From: Stutzerimonas nitrititolerans
Lineage (GTDB): Bacteria > Pseudomonadota > Gammaproteobacteria > Pseudomonadales > Pseudomonadaceae
Assembly (NCBI RefSeq): GCF_003696285.1
Contig: NZ_RFFL01000003.1
Coordinates: 186,001 to 250,000 of the forward strand
DNA: 64,000 bases
Direction: 5' to 3'
Numbering within the stretch: position 1 is the stretch's first letter; every line of letters begins with the position of its first letter. Positions 16,977 to 28,409 of this stretch are shown here, piece after piece. The translations under genes and the position numbers were made by a program. The notes under the pieces are model-generated. The model searched no databases. It had not been told where the DNA came from and worked only from the letters and a program-made list of their open reading frames with translations.

Positions 16977-19373
16977 ATGAAGACAACCATCGAATTGCCC
17001 CTTTTGCCGCTGCGCGATGTCGTGGTCTACCCGCACATGGTGATACCGCTGTTCGTTGGGCGTGAAAAATCCATCGAAGCGCTCGAGTCGGCGATGTCGG
17101 GCGACAAGCAGATTCTGCTCGTGGCCCAGAAGAACCCGGCGGACGATGATCCCGCTGAAGATGCGCTGTACCGCGTAGGCACTGTGGCCACGGTGTTGCA
17201 GTTGCTCAAGCTGCCCGACGGTACCGTCAAGGTTCTGGTCGAAGGCGAGCAGCGCGGGATGATCGAGCGTTTCGTCGAAGCCGACGGACATTGCCGAGCC
17301 GAAGTGGCGCTGATCGACGAGTCCGCGCTCGATGCGCGCGAGGCGGAAGTGTTCACTCGCAGTCTGCTTGGTCAGTTCGAGCAGTACGTGCAATTGGGCA
17401 AGAAGGTGCCAGCCGAGGTGCTGGCATCGCTGGCTAGCATCGAGGAACCGGCGCGGCTGGTGGATACCATGGCCGCTCATATGGCGCTGAAGATCGAGCA
17501 GAAGCAGGAAATCCTCGAAATCACCGATCTGCCGGCACGCGTCGAGCATGTGCTGGCCCTGCTGGATGCCGAGATCGACCTGCTGCAGGTCGAGAAGCGC
17601 ATTCGTGGCCGCGTCAAGAAGCAGATGGAGCGCAGCCAGCGCGAGTACTACCTGAATGAGCAGATGAAGGCCATTCAGAAGGAGTTGGGTGATATCGACG
17701 AAGGCCACAACGAAATCGATGATCTCAAGAAGCGCATCGAGAACGCTGGCCTCAGCAAGGATGCGCACGTCAAGGCGACCACCGAGCTAAACAAGCTCAA
17801 GCAGATGTCGCCCATGTCGGCCGAAGCGACCGTGGTGCGTACCTACATCGATTGGCTGGTCAACGTGCCGTGGAAGGCTGCGAGCAAGGTGCGCCTGGAC
17901 CTGGCCAAGGCCGAAGAAGTGCTCGACGCCGACCACTACGGCCTGGAGGAGGTGAAGGATCGCATCCTCGAGTACCTGGCCGTGCAGAAGCGCGTGAAGA
18001 AGCTCAAGGGCCCGGTGCTCTGCCTGGTCGGACCACCCGGTGTCGGCAAGACCTCGCTGGCCGAGTCCATTGCGCGTTCGACCAACCGCAAGTTCGTACG
18101 CATGGCGCTGGGTGGCGTGCGCGACGAGGCCGAGATTCGCGGCCATCGGCGCACCTACATCGGCTCGATGCCGGGCCGGCTGATCCAGAAGATGAGCAAG
18201 GTGGGAGTGCGCAACCCGTTGTTCCTGCTCGATGAGATCGACAAGATGGGCAACGACATGCGGGGCGATCCGGCCTCGGCTTTGCTCGAGGTGCTCGATC
18301 CCGAACAGAATCACAACTTCAACGATCACTACCTCGAAGTCGATTACGACCTTTCGGACGTGATGTTCCTCTGCACGGCCAACTCGATGAACATCCCGGC
18401 GCCGCTGCTGGACCGCATGGAGGTGATTCGTCTGCCGGGCTATACCGAGGACGAGAAGATCAACATCGCCATTCGCTACCTGGCACCGAAGCAGATTCAG
18501 GCCAACGGCCTGAAGAAGGCCGAGCTGCAGTTCGAGGAAGAGGCGATTCGCGACATCATCCGTTACTACACGCGCGAGGCTGGCGTTCGCAGCCTCGAAC
18601 GCCAGTTGGCCAAGGTCTGCCGCAAGGTGGTCAAGGAGCATGCGGCCGACAAGAGCTTCAGTGTTCAGGTAACCCCCAAGACGCTCGAGCATTTCCTCGG
18701 CGTGCGCAAGTTCCGTTATGGCCTGGCCGAACAGCAGGATCAGATCGGTCAGGTGACGGGGCTGGCCTGGACCCAGGTAGGCGGTGAGCTGCTGACCATC
18801 GAGGCTGCCGTGGTTCCTGGCAAGGGCCGCCTGACCAAGACCGGCTCGCTGGGCGACGTCATGGGTGAATCGATTACAGCAGCGCTGACAGTGGTCCGTA
18901 GCCGTGCCGGTAGCCTGGGGCTGGCTCCCGACTTCCATGAGAAACAGGACATCCACATCCATGTCCCGGAAGGGGCGACGCCCAAGGATGGCCCCAGCGC
19001 GGGCATCGGCATGTGCACGGCGCTGGTGTCGGCACTGACCCAGATACCGGTGCGCGCCGAAGTCGCCATGACGGGCGAGATCACCTTGCGCGGCCAGGTG
19101 CTGGCGATCGGTGGCCTGAAAGAGAAGCTGCTCGCGGCGCACCGGGGGGGAATCAAGACGGTCATCATCCCGGAAGAAAACCAGCGAGACCTGAAGGAGA
19201 TTCCTGAAAATATTAAGCAGGACCTGCAGATTAAACCGGTGAAGTGGATTGACGAGGTCCTGCAAATTGCGCTGCAATACGCGCCGGAGCCCTTGTCTGA
19301 TGCGGCTCCCGATATTGTTGCAAAGGACGATAAGCGCGAGACTGATTCCAAGGAGCGAATCAGCACGCATTAG
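16977..19373 (+). CDS. lon: ATP-dependent protease La (Lon)
   Basis: 798 residues. The N-terminal substrate-binding domain starts [19 protein letters not shown], the central AAA+ domain has Walker A GPPGVGKT at 352-359 and Walker B FLLDEIDK, and the C-terminal Ser-Lys peptidase has S674 (DGPSAGIGM) and K717. The start at 16977 is the ATG immediately before the conserved N-terminus; the longer reading frame to 16869 runs through the clpX terminator. It degrades misfolded and regulatory proteins. Confidence 0.97.
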   Translation: MKTTIELPLLPLRDVVVYPHMVIPLFVGREKSIEALESAMSGDKQILLVAQKNPADDDPAEDALYRVGTVATVLQLLKLPDGTVKVLVEGEQRGMIERFVEADGHCRAEVALIDESALDAREAEVFTRSLLGQFEQYVQLGKKVPAEVLASLASIEEPARLVDTMAAHMALKIEQKQEILEITDLPARVEHVLALLDAEIDLLQVEKRIRGRVKKQMERSQREYYLNEQMKAIQKELGDIDEGHNEIDDLKKRIENAGLSKDAHVKATTELNKLKQMSPMSAEATVVRTYIDWLVNVPWKAASKVRLDLAKAEEVLDADHYGLEEVKDRILEYLAVQKRVKKLKGPVLCLVGPPGVGKTSLAESIARSTNRKFVRMALGGVRDEAEIRGHRRTYIGSMPGRLIQKMSKVGVRNPLFLLDEIDKMGNDMRGDPASALLEVLDPEQNHNFNDHYLEVDYDLSDVMFLCTANSMNIPAPLLDRMEVIRLPGYTEDEKINIAIRYLAPKQIQANGLKKAELQFEEEAIRDIIRYYTREAGVRSLERQLAKVCRKVVKEHAADKSFSVQVTPKTLEHFLGVRKFRYGLAEQQDQIGQVTGLAWTQVGGELLTIEAAVVPGKGRLTKTGSLGDVMGESITAALTVVRSRAGSLGLAPDFHEKQDIHIHVPEGATPKDGPSAGIGMCTALVSALTQIPVRAEVAMTGEITLRGQVLAIGGLKEKLLAAHRGGIKTVIIPEENQRDLKEIPENIKQDLQIKPVKWIDEVLQIALQYAPEPLSDAAPDIVAKDDKRETDSKERISTH

Positions 19374-19386
19374 GCTGGAAGCGTTG

Positions 19387-19416
19387 TTGACACATTTTTG
19401 GAGGCCTTGCTATAAG
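19387..19416 (+). promoter_or_regulatory. Strong sigma-70 promoter for hupB
   Basis: TTGACA (19387-19392), 18-base spacer, TATAAG (19411-19416). Predicted start is near 19423, giving a leader of about 80 bases. It begins 13 bases after the lon stop, so hupB has its own high-level promoter. Confidence 0.75.
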
Positions 19417-19505
19417 ACCTCCCTTTGCGTCAATGCGATTCCTGCACTGCTTTGCTTACATCTTAAAAAACGAAGAATGACTCAACAGAAATAAGGGGAC
19501 TTAGA

Positions 19506-19778
19506 GTGAACAAGTCGGAACTGATCGATGCCATCGCCGCATCTGCTGATATCCCGAAAGCTGTTGCTGGCCGCGCGCTGGACGCAGTAATTGAATCCGT
19601 CACTGGTGCCCTGAAGGCTGGTGATTCCGTGGTACTGGTTGGTTTTGGTACTTTTGCTGTCAAAGAGCGTGCAGCTCGCACTGGCCGCAACCCGCAAACT
19701 GGCAAGCCGATCAACATCGCTGCTGCCAAGATCCCGGGCTTCAAAGCAGGCAAGGCTCTGAAAGACGCGGTCAACTAA
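19506..19778 (+). CDS. hupB: DNA-binding protein HU-beta
   Basis: 90 residues, standard HU length. Nucleoid protein that bends and packages DNA as a dimer. The signature [21 protein letters not shown] (split across residues 47-67) includes the beta-arm RNPQTG with the intercalating proline, and the protein ends [11 protein letters not shown]. The position between lon and ppiD is conserved in pseudomonads and enterics. Confidence 0.97.
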   Translation: MNKSELIDAIAASADIPKAVAGRALDAVIESVTGALKAGDSVVLVGFGTFAVKERAARTGRNPQTGKPINIAAAKIPGFKAGKALKDAVN

Positions 19779-19823
19779 GCGTTTTCCGATCCCGTCAGCC
19801 ATCAGCTAACGCTGAACCTGACC

Positions 19824-19889
19824 TGGAGCGATTGTCGAGCAGGCAGTGCCTGCTGCGTTCTGGCTTGGGGGATAAGCCCAACCGCTCCA
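19824..19889 (+). ncRNA. Predicted three-way-junction RNA in the hupB 3' region
   Basis: TGGAGCG (19824-19830) pairs with CGCTCCA (19883-19889), enclosing two hairpins: AGCAGGC/GCCTGCT (19838-19854) and GGCTT/AAGCC (19862-19878, loop GGGGGAT). A terminator follows at 19901. This could be a structured 3' UTR, a processed small RNA, or chance pairing. No promoter between hupB and this element stands out. I do not recognise it as a known RNA family. Confidence 0.4.
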
Positions 19890-19900
19890 AAAGCTCCGAG

Positions 19901-19930
19901 AAGGCGCATCCCTGGATGCGCCTTTCTTTT
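19901..19930 (+). terminator. Rho-independent terminator of hupB
   Basis: AAGGCGCATC (19901-19910), loop CCTG, GATGCGCCTT (19915-19924), then TCTTTT. Confidence 0.85.
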
Positions 19931-19986
19931 ATCCGGTTTCCACCCGTGCTGCAGACACTATTGCGCAGCTGACTCCTGGGGGACGC

Positions 19987-21837
19987 ATGCTTCAGAACAT
20001 CAGGGACAATTCACAAGGCTGGATTGCCAAAACCATCATCGGCATCATCGTCGTTCTGTTGGCGTTGACGGGGTTCGAGGCGATTTTCAATTCCTCGGGT
20101 AATGCCCGAAACGCGGCTGAGGTCAATGGCGAGGAGATTTCGCTGGATGAGCTCAACCAGGCGGTAAACATGCAGCGCCGACAGCTGATGCAGCAGCTGG
20201 GCTCGGATTTCGACGCCTCGCTGTTCGATGACAAGCTGATGCGTGATTCCGCCCTTGGTGCGCTGATCGACCGAACCCTGCTGTTGCAGGGGGCTCGGGA
20301 TGCCGACTTCGCATTTTCCCAGGCTGCTCTGGATCAGCTGATCCTGCAGACCCCGGAATTCGCCGTCGATGGTGTGTTCAACGCGGCTCGCTTCGACCAG
20401 GTCATCCAGCAGATGGGCTATACGCGGATGCAGTTCCGCCAGTTGCTCGAGCAGGAGATGCTCATCGGCCAGTTGCGCGCGGGGATATCGGGATCGGGTT
20501 TCGTTACCGATCAGCAGATCGAGCGCTTCGCTCAGCTGGAGCGCCAGACGCGCGATTTCGCCAGCATCACCGTCGCGGCGGACAGCAGTGCGGTGCAGGT
20601 CAGCGATGAGGAAGCTCGCCAGTATTACGAAGCCAACACCGAACGTTTTCGTTCGCCTGAGCAGGTCGTGCTGGAATACGTGGAGCTGAACAAGGAGGCT
20701 TACTTCGACGAGGTCGACGCGTCGGAAGAAGAGCTGCAGGAGTTGTATCGCCAACAGATCGGCAATCTGGCCGAACAGCGTCGCGCTGCGCATATCCTCA
20801 TCGAGGTGGATGGTACAAGCGATGCCGAGGCCAAGGCCCAGCTGGAGGAGATTGCCGCTCAACTGGCAGCCGGTGGGGATTTCGCCACCTTGGCCAAGGA
20901 GCACTCCGATGATCCCGGTTCGGCCAACGAGGGGGGAGACCTGGGCTATGCCGGTCCGGGCGTTTACGATCCGGCATTCGAAGATGCGCTCTATGCGCTG
21001 AAGGAAGGCCAGGTGTCTGCGCCGGTACGTTCGGAGTTCGGCTGGCATCTGATCAAGCTGCTGGGTGTGCAATCGCCCGAAGTGCCGAGCTTCGAGAGCA
21101 TGAAGCCGGAGCTGGAGCGTGAGCTGAAAGCACAGCAGGTCGAACAACGCTTCGTGGAAGTGACCAAGGAACTCGAGAATCTGGCTTTCGAATCAGCCGA
21201 CCTGGAGCAGCCTGCGCAGGAGCTCGGTCTGACCGTCAAGACCACGGAGCCCTTCGGGCGCGAGGGTGGTGAAGGCATCGCAGCCAATCGTCAGGTCATT
21301 CAGGCAGCCTTCAGTGATGAAGTGCTGATGGATCGTGCCAACAGCAGTGTGATCGAACTCGATCCGGATACCGTCGTTGCCGTGCGTATCAAGCAGCACC
21401 TCGAGCCTGAAGTGCAGGCGTTCGAAACAGTGCGCGATGGTATTTTCGAGCAGCTGCAGCACAGCAAGGCCGCCGAGCAGGCACGTAGCGAAGGCGAAAA
21501 GCTGCTGGCAACGCTCCGTGAAGGTGGCGAGGTCGAAGGACAATGGCAATCTGTCGAGGCGGCAACCCGGGGCCAGGACGGCGTCGCACCGGCCGTGTTG
21601 CAGACAGTGTTCCGGATGCCCAAACCCGAGGGTGAGAGCTCCACCTTCAGTGGCGTGACGCTCGCCTCCGGCGATTATGTGGTGATTCGCCTGAATGGCG
21701 TCAGCGAACCGGATGGCGAACTGAGCGCCGAGGAGAAGCAGAACTACCGCCGCTTCCTGGCTTCGCGCAGCGGCCAGCAGGATTTCGCGGCCTATCGCGA
21801 GAAGCAGCACGCCGAGGCCAAGATAGAGAGGCTTTGA
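19987..21837 (+). CDS. ppiD: Periplasmic folding factor PpiD (SurA/parvulin type)
   Basis: 616 residues. It has a short cytoplasmic N-terminus, one membrane anchor (about residues 14-33, IAKTIIGIIVVLLALTGFEA) and a long periplasmic part. A SurA-N-like helical domain covers residues 37-180 and one parvulin domain about 267-360 (AHILIEVDG, GDLGYAGPGVY, FGWHLIKL). Known role: a SecYEG-associated chaperone for proteins emerging into the periplasm. It has its own transcription unit between the hupB terminator and a terminator at 21859. Confidence 0.93.
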   Translation: MLQNIRDNSQGWIAKTIIGIIVVLLALTGFEAIFNSSGNARNAAEVNGEEISLDELNQAVNMQRRQLMQQLGSDFDASLFDDKLMRDSALGALIDRTLLLQGARDADFAFSQAALDQLILQTPEFAVDGVFNAARFDQVIQQMGYTRMQFRQLLEQEMLIGQLRAGISGSGFVTDQQIERFAQLERQTRDFASITVAADSSAVQVSDEEARQYYEANTERFRSPEQVVLEYVELNKEAYFDEVDASEEELQELYRQQIGNLAEQRRAAHILIEVDGTSDAEAKAQLEEIAAQLAAGGDFATLAKEHSDDPGSANEGGDLGYAGPGVYDPAFEDALYALKEGQVSAPVRSEFGWHLIKLLGVQSPEVPSFESMKPELERELKAQQVEQRFVEVTKELENLAFESADLEQPAQELGLTVKTTEPFGREGGEGIAANRQVIQAAFSDEVLMDRANSSVIELDPDTVVAVRIKQHLEPEVQAFETVRDGIFEQLQHSKAAEQARSEGEKLLATLREGGEVEGQWQSVEAATRGQDGVAPAVLQTVFRMPKPEGESSTFSGVTLASGDYVVIRLNGVSEPDGELSAEEKQNYRRFLASRSGQQDFAAYREKQHAEAKIERL

Positions 21838-21858
21838 CGGCAAGTTGAGAGCCATAGG

Positions 21859-21892
21859 AAAAGCCCCGTTCAGCATGCTGACGGGGCTTTTT
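21859..21892 (+). terminator. Terminator after ppiD
   Basis: AAAAGCCCCGT (21859-21869) pairs with ACGGGGCTTTT (21881-21891), with an inner CAGCATGCTG palindrome and a T-run. Confidence 0.85.
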
Positions 21893-21944
21893 TCATGAAG
21901 CGGTTCTGCTGACGTAGCAGACGGCCTCGGCTCTCGCGACATAA

Positions 21945-21979
21945 GAAAGCCCCGTGCAGCTTGCGCTGCCGGGGCTTTT
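21945..21979 (-). terminator. Terminator after fabI (minus strand)
   Basis: GAAAGCCCCG...CGGGGCTTTT with the inner arms GCAGC/GCTGC (21956-21968). On the minus strand it lies 21 bases after the fabI stop and ends in an A/T-rich run. It can also act on the plus strand. Confidence 0.8.
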
Positions 21980-21999
21980 GCGTTGACGAAATCTGGTGT

Positions 22000-22794
22000 T
22001 CAGTCTTCGATCGCGCCCATCGCGGTGGTGTTGAAACCACCGTCGACGTAGAGGATTTCCCCACTGATGCCGGAGGCCAGGTCGGAGCAGAGGAACGCGC
22101 CGGCGTTACCGACTTCTTCGATGGTCACGTTGCGGCGCAGCGGTGTCTGCTTCTCATTGGCCGCGAGCATCTTGCGGAAGCTCTTGATCCCGGATGCGGC
22201 GAGCGTACGGATCGGGCCGGCGGAGACGGCGTTGACGCGGGTGCCTTCCGGGCCAAGGCTGCCGGCCAGGTAACGCACGCCGGCTTCCAGACTGGCTTTG
22301 GCCATGCCCATGACGTTGTAGTTGGGCATGGTGCGTTCGGCGCCCAGGTAGGAGAGGGTGAGGATGGAGCCGTTACGGCCCTTCATCATCGGCCGGCCTG
22401 CCTTGGCCAGGGCCACCAGGCTGTAGGCGCTGATGTCGTGGGCGATCTTGAAGCCTTCACGGGTGGTGACTTCCGTGAAATCGCCGTCGAGCTGATCGCC
22501 AGGGGCGAAGCCTACCGAATGCACGATGCCGTCCAGGCCATCCCACTTCTTGCCCAGCTCTTCGAATACCTTGACGATGTCCTCATCGTTCGCCACGTCG
22601 CAGGGGAAGCAGAGTTCCGGACCGGAGCCCCAGCCTGCGGCGAATTCTTCGACGCGTCCCTTGAGCTTGTCGTTCTGGTAGGTAAAGGCCAGCTCAGCGC
22701 CCTCGCGATGCATGGCCGCAGCGATACCCGAGGCAATCGACAGTTTGCTGGCGACGCCGACGATCAGTACGCGCTTACCGGTAAGAAAACCCAT
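22000..22794 (-). CDS. fabI: Enoyl-[acyl-carrier-protein] reductase (NADH) FabI
   Basis: 264 residues. SDR-fold enzyme for the last step of each fatty acid elongation cycle. The nucleotide-binding start is [20 protein letters not shown], with the FabI-type spacing. The Y-x6-K catalytic pair is in [21 protein letters not shown] (complement 22792-22794) follows AGAGGGACAAGC. It overlaps the 3' end of yejF by 20 bases on the same strand, so it is probably translated from the transporter mRNA as well as any own promoter. Confidence 0.96.
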   Translation of the reverse strand: MGFLTGKRVLIVGVASKLSIASGIAAAMHREGAELAFTYQNDKLKGRVEEFAAGWGSGPELCFPCDVANDEDIVKVFEELGKKWDGLDGIVHSVGFAPGDQLDGDFTEVTTREGFKIAHDISAYSLVALAKAGRPMMKGRNGSILTLSYLGAERTMPNYNVMGMAKASLEAGVRYLAGSLGPEGTRVNAVSAGPIRTLAASGIKSFRKMLAANEKQTPLRRNVTIEEVGNAGAFLCSDLASGISGEILYVDGGFNTTAMGAIED

Positions 22795-24418
22795 GTGCTT
22801 GTCCCTCTTCTGGTTGTTCAGGTGCCGGCGCCAGAAAGGCGGACTCCAGCAACTGCTGTGTATACGGATGTTGCGGGGCGGCGAAGATGGCCTCGGCCGC
22901 ACCCTGTTCCACTACCTTTCCCTGCTTGACCACCATCATCTGGTGACTCAACGCCCGTACCACAGCCAGGTCGTGGCTGATGAACAGGTAGGTCAGGTTG
23001 TACTTGGCCTGCAGCGAGCGGAGTAGCTCGACGACCTGCCGTTGCACGGTTCTGTCCAGCGCGGAGGTCGGTTCGTCCAGCAGGATCAGATCCGGCTTGA
23101 GTACCAGCGCCCTCGCGATGGCTATGCGCTGCCGCTGCCCACCGGAAAACTCGTGGGGGTAGCGGTGGCGGCTCTCGGGATCCAATCCCACCTCCATCAG
23201 CGCATCGATGATTGCCTGCGCTCGTTCCTCCGGGCTGCCCATCCGGTGGATGTCCAGTCCTTCACCGATGATCTGGCCCACCGACATGCGTGGACTCAGG
23301 CTACCGTAGGGGTCCTGAAACACCACCTGCATCTGTCGACGCAACGGCCGGATCCTTCGCTGCGACAAATCCTCCAGCGCTTGTCCCTGGAAGCGGATCT
23401 CTCCGCGGCTGGACAACAACCGCAGGATGGCCAGCCCCAATGTCGACTTGCCCGAACCGCTTTCACCCACGATACCCAGCGTCTGTCCCTTGGGCAGGCT
23501 GAAGTCGACGCCATCCACTGCCTTGATGTGATCGACGGTGCGCCTGAGCACGCCTTTCTTGATCGGAAACCAGACACGCAGATCTTTCACTTCCAGCAAT
23601 GGCGGGGCGGCCTCGACCGGCACCGGACCTCCGCTGGGTTCGGCGCCGAGCAGTTCCTGAGTATAGGGATGCTCCGGCGCACGAAACAGTTGTTCGCAGG
23701 ATGCCTGTTCGACGACACGACCGCGCTGCATGACACATACGCGATGCGCGATGCGTCTGACCAGGTTCAGATCGTGACTGATCAGCAGCAACGCCATGCC
23801 CAAGCGCTGCTGCAATTCCTTGAGCAGTTCGAGGATTTTCAGCTGCACCGTCACGTCGAGCGCCGTGGTGGGCTCGTCGGCGATCAGCAGCTCGGGTTCG
23901 TTGGCCAGCGCCATGGCGATCATCACCCGCTGGCGCTGACCGCCAGACAATTCATGAGGATAGGCGCGGATGCGCTTGCGAGGCTCGGGTATGCCCACCA
24001 GTTCCAGCAGTTCCAGCGTGCGTGCGGTGGCGGCCCGGCCACGCAGCCCCTTGTGCAACTGCAGGACCTCGTTGATCTGCATGCCGACGGTATGCAGCGG
24101 GTTGAGCGAGGTCATCGGCTCCTGGAACACCATGGCGATGCGGTTGCCACGGATGCGACGCATGTGCTTTTCGTCGCTCTGCAACAAGTCATGCCCACCA
24201 TAGGTGATGCTTCCGGCCGGATGACGAGCCAAGGGGTAGGGCAGCAGCCGCAGGATGGAGTGGGCGGTCACCGATTTGCCGGAACCGCTTTCGCCGACCA
24301 GGGCCAGGGTTTCGCCCTTGCGAATGTCGAAGCTGACGCCCTCGACCACGCGCTGGGTCTGCTCGCCGCTGACGAATTCCACGGCGAGGTTGCGAACCTC
24401 GATCAGATTGTCAGCCAT
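22775..24418 (-). CDS. yejF: Peptide ABC transporter, duplicated ATPase (YejF-like)
   Basis: 547 residues with two complete ATPase modules, as in YejF. Walker A GESGSGKS occurs twice (about residues 42 and 317), with signature motifs LSGGQRQRV and FSGGQRQRI and Walker [13 protein letters not shown] and [12 protein letters not shown]. Each half ends in the oligopeptide-type region with HPYTQELL and HPYTQQLL. The start at 24418 follows AAGGAAATAAG. It powers YejB/YejE. Known of the family: imports peptides, including microcin C in E. coli. Confidence 0.93.
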   Translation of the reverse strand: MADNLIEVRNLAVEFVSGEQTQRVVEGVSFDIRKGETLALVGESGSGKSVTAHSILRLLPYPLARHPAGSITYGGHDLLQSDEKHMRRIRGNRIAMVFQEPMTSLNPLHTVGMQINEVLQLHKGLRGRAATARTLELLELVGIPEPRKRIRAYPHELSGGQRQRVMIAMALANEPELLIADEPTTALDVTVQLKILELLKELQQRLGMALLLISHDLNLVRRIAHRVCVMQRGRVVEQASCEQLFRAPEHPYTQELLGAEPSGGPVPVEAAPPLLEVKDLRVWFPIKKGVLRRTVDHIKAVDGVDFSLPKGQTLGIVGESGSGKSTLGLAILRLLSSRGEIRFQGQALEDLSQRRIRPLRRQMQVVFQDPYGSLSPRMSVGQIIGEGLDIHRMGSPEERAQAIIDALMEVGLDPESRHRYPHEFSGGQRQRIAIARALVLKPDLILLDEPTSALDRTVQRQVVELLRSLQAKYNLTYLFISHDLAVVRALSHQMMVVKQGKVVEQGAAEAIFAAPQHPYTQQLLESAFLAPAPEQPEEGQAHGFSYR

Positions 24419-24419
24419 C

Positions 24420-25439
24420 TTATTTCCTTGGATCGAAGGCATCGCGTGCAGCCTCGCCGATGAACACCAGCAGCGTCAGCATCACGGCCAGGACGACGAA
24501 GGCGCTGATGCCCAGCCACGGTGCCTGCAGGTTGGCTTTGCCCTGTGCGACCAGCTCACCCAGGGACGGCGCGCCCGGCGGCAGACCGAAGCCGAGGAAA
24601 TCCAGCGCGGTCAGGGTGCCGATCGCACCGGTGAGGATGAACGGCATGAAGGTCATGGTCGAAACCATCGCGTTGGGCAGGATATGCCGGAACATGATGG
24701 CGCCGTTCTGCATGCCGAGCGCTCGCGCCGCACGCACGTACTCCAGGTTTCGTCCGCGCAGGAATTCGGCGCGGACCACGTCCACCAGACTCATCCAGGA
24801 AAACAGCAGCATGATGCCCAGTAACCACCAGAAGTTCGGTTGCACGAAGCTGGCGAGGATGATCAGCAGATAGAGCACCGGCAGGCCGGACCAGATTTCC
24901 AGCACCCGTTGCCCGATCAGATCGACCCAACCGCCATAGAAGCCTTGCAGGGCGCCGGCGATGACGCCGATGACCGAGCTGATCAGCGTCAGCGTCAGCG
25001 CGAACAGCACCGAGATACGGAAGCCATAGATCACCCGTGCCAGCACGTCACGGCCCTGATCGTCGGTGCCGAGCCAGTTGTCCAGCGATGGCGGGCCTGG
25101 CGCGGGGACCTGCAGGTCGTAATTGATGCTGGAATAGTCGAAGGGAATCGGCGGCCAGATCATCCAGCCGCCTTTCGCCTCGATCAGCTCCTGGATGTAG
25201 GGGCCCTTGTAGTTGGCCTGCAGCGGGAACTCGCCGCCGAAGGTGGTTTCGGGATAGCGCTCGAATACCGGGAAATACCAGCCGCCATCGAAGCGCACCA
25301 CGATGGGCTTGTCGTTGGCGATGAGTTCCGCGCCCAGGCTGAGCACGAACAGCGCGAGGAAGATCCACAGCGACCACCAGCCGCGCTTGTGGGCCTTGAA
25401 CAGGGCGAGCCGGCGCTGATTGAGCGGAGTCAGTTTCAT
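24420..25439 (-). CDS. yejE: Peptide ABC transporter permease (YejE-like)
   Basis: 339 residues. It has an N-terminal membrane segment (about 21-42), a long periplasmic loop with LDNWLGTDDQGRDVLARVIYG, and a C-terminal block of five segments. The EAA-type loop with ARALGMQNGAIMFRHILPN contacts the ATPase. One base separates it from yejF and one from yejB, indicating tight coupling. Confidence 0.92.
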   Translation of the reverse strand: MKLTPLNQRRLALFKAHKRGWWSLWIFLALFVLSLGAELIANDKPIVVRFDGGWYFPVFERYPETTFGGEFPLQANYKGPYIQELIEAKGGWMIWPPIPFDYSSINYDLQVPAPGPPSLDNWLGTDDQGRDVLARVIYGFRISVLFALTLTLISSVIGVIAGALQGFYGGWVDLIGQRVLEIWSGLPVLYLLIILASFVQPNFWWLLGIMLLFSWMSLVDVVRAEFLRGRNLEYVRAARALGMQNGAIMFRHILPNAMVSTMTFMPFILTGAIGTLTALDFLGFGLPPGAPSLGELVAQGKANLQAPWLGISAFVVLAVMLTLLVFIGEAARDAFDPRK

Positions 25440-25440
25440 C

Positions 25441-26514
25441 TCAGGCCTCCCTGCTTTCGAAGTCGATGCGCGGGTCGACCAGCGTATAGGTCAGGTCGCC
25501 GATCAGCTTCACCACCAGGCCTAGCAGCGTGAAGAGGAAGAGGGTGCCGAACACCACGGGGTAGTCCCGATTGATCGCCGCTTCGAAGCTAAGGAGGCCA
25601 AGGCCGTCCAGTGAGAAGATCACCTCGATCAACAGCGAGCCGGTGAAGAACATGCCGATGAAGGCCGCCGGGAAGCCGGCGATGATGATCAGCATGGCAT
25701 TGCGGAACACATGTCCGTAGAGCACGCGATTCTTGCTCAGGCCCTTGGCGCGTGCGGTGATGACGTATTGCTTGTTGATTTCGTCGAGGAAACTGTTCTT
25801 GGTCAGCAGGGTGAGGGTGGCGAAGTTGCCAATCACCAGCGCGGTGACCGGCAGCGCCAGGTGCCAGAAGTAATCGATGAGCTTGCCGGCGAAGCTCAAC
25901 TCCTCGAAGTTGGCGGACGTCAGCCCGCGCAACGGAAACCAGTTCCAGTAGCTGCCGCCAGCGAACAGCACGATCAGCAGGATGGCGAACAGGAAGGCCG
26001 GGATTGCATAGCCGACGATGATCGCCGAACTGGTCCAGACATCGAAGGCGCTGCCATGCCGCGTCGCCTTGGCGATTCCCAGCGGGATGGAGGCCAGGTA
26101 CATGATCAGAGTGCTCCACAGCCCCAGCGAGATCGATACCGGCATCTTCTCGATGATCAGGTCGGTGACCTTGGCATCGCGGAAGAAACTCTCGCCGAAA
26201 TCCAGGCGCAGATAATTGCTGAGCATGATCCAGAAGCGTTCGGCAGGCGGCTTGTCGAAACCGTAGAGGCGCTCGATCTCCGCCACCAGGTCGGGGTCGA
26301 GCCCCTGTGCGCCGCGGTAGTTGGTGCCGGCCATGGCAACTTCCGATCCTCCGCCGGCGATGCGGCTGGTGGCGCCCTCGAAACCCTCCAGTTTGGCGAT
26401 GGCCTGCTCGACCGGCCCGCCGGGCGCGGCCTGGATGATGAGAAAGTTGATCAGCAGAATGCCGAAAAGGGTGGGGATGATCAGCAGCAGGCGCCGGAAG
26501 ATGTAAGCGAGCAT
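25441..26514 (-). CDS. yejB: Peptide ABC transporter permease (YejB-like)
   Basis: 357 residues. The start [20 protein letters not shown] is the typical first helix of DppB/YejB permeases. It has about six membrane segments, a YejB-type insertion (residues 37-90) and the EAA loop [21 protein letters not shown]. It partners with yejE and yejF. Confidence 0.92.
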   Translation of the reverse strand: MLAYIFRRLLLIIPTLFGILLINFLIIQAAPGGPVEQAIAKLEGFEGATSRIAGGGSEVAMAGTNYRGAQGLDPDLVAEIERLYGFDKPPAERFWIMLSNYLRLDFGESFFRDAKVTDLIIEKMPVSISLGLWSTLIMYLASIPLGIAKATRHGSAFDVWTSSAIIVGYAIPAFLFAILLIVLFAGGSYWNWFPLRGLTSANFEELSFAGKLIDYFWHLALPVTALVIGNFATLTLLTKNSFLDEINKQYVITARAKGLSKNRVLYGHVFRNAMLIIIAGFPAAFIGMFFTGSLLIEVIFSLDGLGLLSFEAAINRDYPVVFGTLFLFTLLGLVVKLIGDLTYTLVDPRIDFESREA

Positions 26515-26516
26515 GC

Positions 26517-28409
26517 TCAGCGCTCCGCCTCGGTGTCATCCGGCGCGATCGCTGGCGCAGGGACGCCGGCTTTCTCGGCCTTCTGCGCTTCTGCCGGGTC
26601 GGCGGCAGGGGTGGCGGCATCGGGTTTGCGCCACCAGGTCATCAGGCCGATGTCCTGTCGCGGCGTAACGGTCGGATGTGCGAGATGGTTCCAGTAAGCC
26701 ACTCGCCACGACTTGATATGCCAGTTGGGCACCACGTAATGCCCCCACAGCAGCACACGATCCAGCGCACGGGTGTGGGTGATCAGCTCCTGGCGTGAAT
26801 CGGCGGCGATCAGCCCCTCGACCAGTGTGTCGATCGCCGGGTCCTTGAGACCGATGAAATTGCGGCTGCCGGGGTTGTCCGCGCTGGTCGAATGCCAGAA
26901 ACCGCGCTGCTCGTTGCCGGGCGAGCTGGACTGGCTGAAGCCGCTGACGATCATGTCGTAATCACGTGAGCGCAGCCGGTTGATGTACTGCGAGACATCC
27001 ACCCGGCGAATCTCCAGTTCGATGCCCAGGTCCGCGAGATTGCGCTTGTAAGGCAGCAGAACCCGCTCGAACTCGGCCTGCACCAGGAGAAACTCGAGCT
27101 TCACCGGCTTGCCTTCGGTGTCGACCATTCGATCGTTCTCGATTTTCCAGCCAGCCTCGGTAAGCAGCCGATAGGCCTGGCGCATCTGCTCGCGGATCAC
27201 GCCGTTGGCCTCGGTGCGGGGCAGTTCGAACGGCTTTTCGAACACCTCGTCCGGGATGGTGCCGCGCAACGGCTCCAGCACCTTGAGCTCGTCCTTGTCG
27301 GGCAAACCGGAGGAGGCGAGTTCGGAATTGTCGAAATAGCTGCGGGTTCGCGTATAGGCGCCGTTGAACAGCTGACGGTTGGTCCACTCGAAATCGAAGA
27401 GCAGACCCAAGGCCTCGCGTACTCGGCGGTCAGCCAGGTGCGGGCGTCGAATGTTGAGGACGAAGCCTTGCATGCCGGCCGGATTGTGATTGTCGATTTC
27501 CTCGCGAACGATGCGGCCATCTTTCACCGCGGGGATGTCATAGGCGGTCGCCCAGCTCTTGGCGGTGCGTTCTTCCCAGAAATCGAAATGCCCGGCCTTG
27601 AAGGCCTGCAGCGCCACGGTGTTGTCGCGGTAGTAGTCGAATGTCAGGTGGTCGAAATTGTAGAAACCGCGGTTCACCGGCAAGTCCTTGCCCCAATAGT
27701 CCTCGACGCGTGCATAGCGAATTGTGCGCCCGGCCTGGACGCGCTCCACGCGGTAGGGGCCGCTGCCCAGCGGTGGCTCCAGGCTTCCCGAGGTGAAGTC
27801 GCGTTCGGCCCACCAGTGGGCGGGCAGCACGGGGAACTGGCCGAGAATCAATGGCAGTTCGCGGTTACCGGCATGCTTGAAGTCGAAGCGTACCCGGCGA
27901 GGGCTTTCGGCGACGACTTCCTCCACATCGGCATAATAGGCGCGGTAGTGCGGCGCGCCTTTCGCCAGCAGGGTCTCGAAAGTGAAGACAACGTCCTCGG
28001 CCGTTACCGGCTCACCGTCATGAAAGCGCGCCTCGGGACGCAGATGAAAGCGAACCCACTCGTTGTTCGGGCCTTTCTCGATTTTCTCGGCGAGCAGACC
28101 GTAGACGGTGAATGGCTCATCCATGCTGTTGGTGGTCAGGGTGTCGTAGATCAGGCCGATTCCGTCCGCGGCAACCCCCTTGTTGATGAAGGGGTTGAGC
28201 GAATCGAAGCTGCCAAAGCCGGCCTGGCGCAAGGTGCCGCCCTTCGGCGCGTCGGGGTTGGCGTAGTCGAAATGCTGAAAGTCGGCCGGGTATTTGGGTG
28301 CCTCCCCGTACAGGGTCAGTGCATGACGAGGTGCTGCCTGGGCCGTCGCGGCCAGGCAGAACAGCAGAATACCGGCGTGCAGAATGGGCCGCACAATGCG
28401 ATGGGTCAT
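26517..28409 (-). CDS. yejA: Periplasmic peptide-binding protein (YejA-like), copy nearest the permeases
   Basis: 630 residues, SBP family 5. The signal peptide is at about residues 1-26 ([17 protein letters not shown]). The mature start [30 protein letters not shown] is the YejA hallmark (quoted across residues 27-56). The C-terminus has an added Pro/Ala-rich tail of about 30 residues ([18 protein letters not shown]). It overlaps the upstream paralog by 4 bases (ATGA) and lies 2 bases before yejB. Confidence 0.92.
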   Translation of the reverse strand: MTHRIVRPILHAGILLFCLAATAQAAPRHALTLYGEAPKYPADFQHFDYANPDAPKGGTLRQAGFGSFDSLNPFINKGVAADGIGLIYDTLTTNSMDEPFTVYGLLAEKIEKGPNNEWVRFHLRPEARFHDGEPVTAEDVVFTFETLLAKGAPHYRAYYADVEEVVAESPRRVRFDFKHAGNRELPLILGQFPVLPAHWWAERDFTSGSLEPPLGSGPYRVERVQAGRTIRYARVEDYWGKDLPVNRGFYNFDHLTFDYYRDNTVALQAFKAGHFDFWEERTAKSWATAYDIPAVKDGRIVREEIDNHNPAGMQGFVLNIRRPHLADRRVREALGLLFDFEWTNRQLFNGAYTRTRSYFDNSELASSGLPDKDELKVLEPLRGTIPDEVFEKPFELPRTEANGVIREQMRQAYRLLTEAGWKIENDRMVDTEGKPVKLEFLLVQAEFERVLLPYKRNLADLGIELEIRRVDVSQYINRLRSRDYDMIVSGFSQSSSPGNEQRGFWHSTSADNPGSRNFIGLKDPAIDTLVEGLIAADSRQELITHTRALDRVLLWGHYVVPNWHIKSWRVAYWNHLAHPTVTPRQDIGLMTWWRKPDAATPAADPAEAQKAEKAGVPAPAIAPDDTEAER

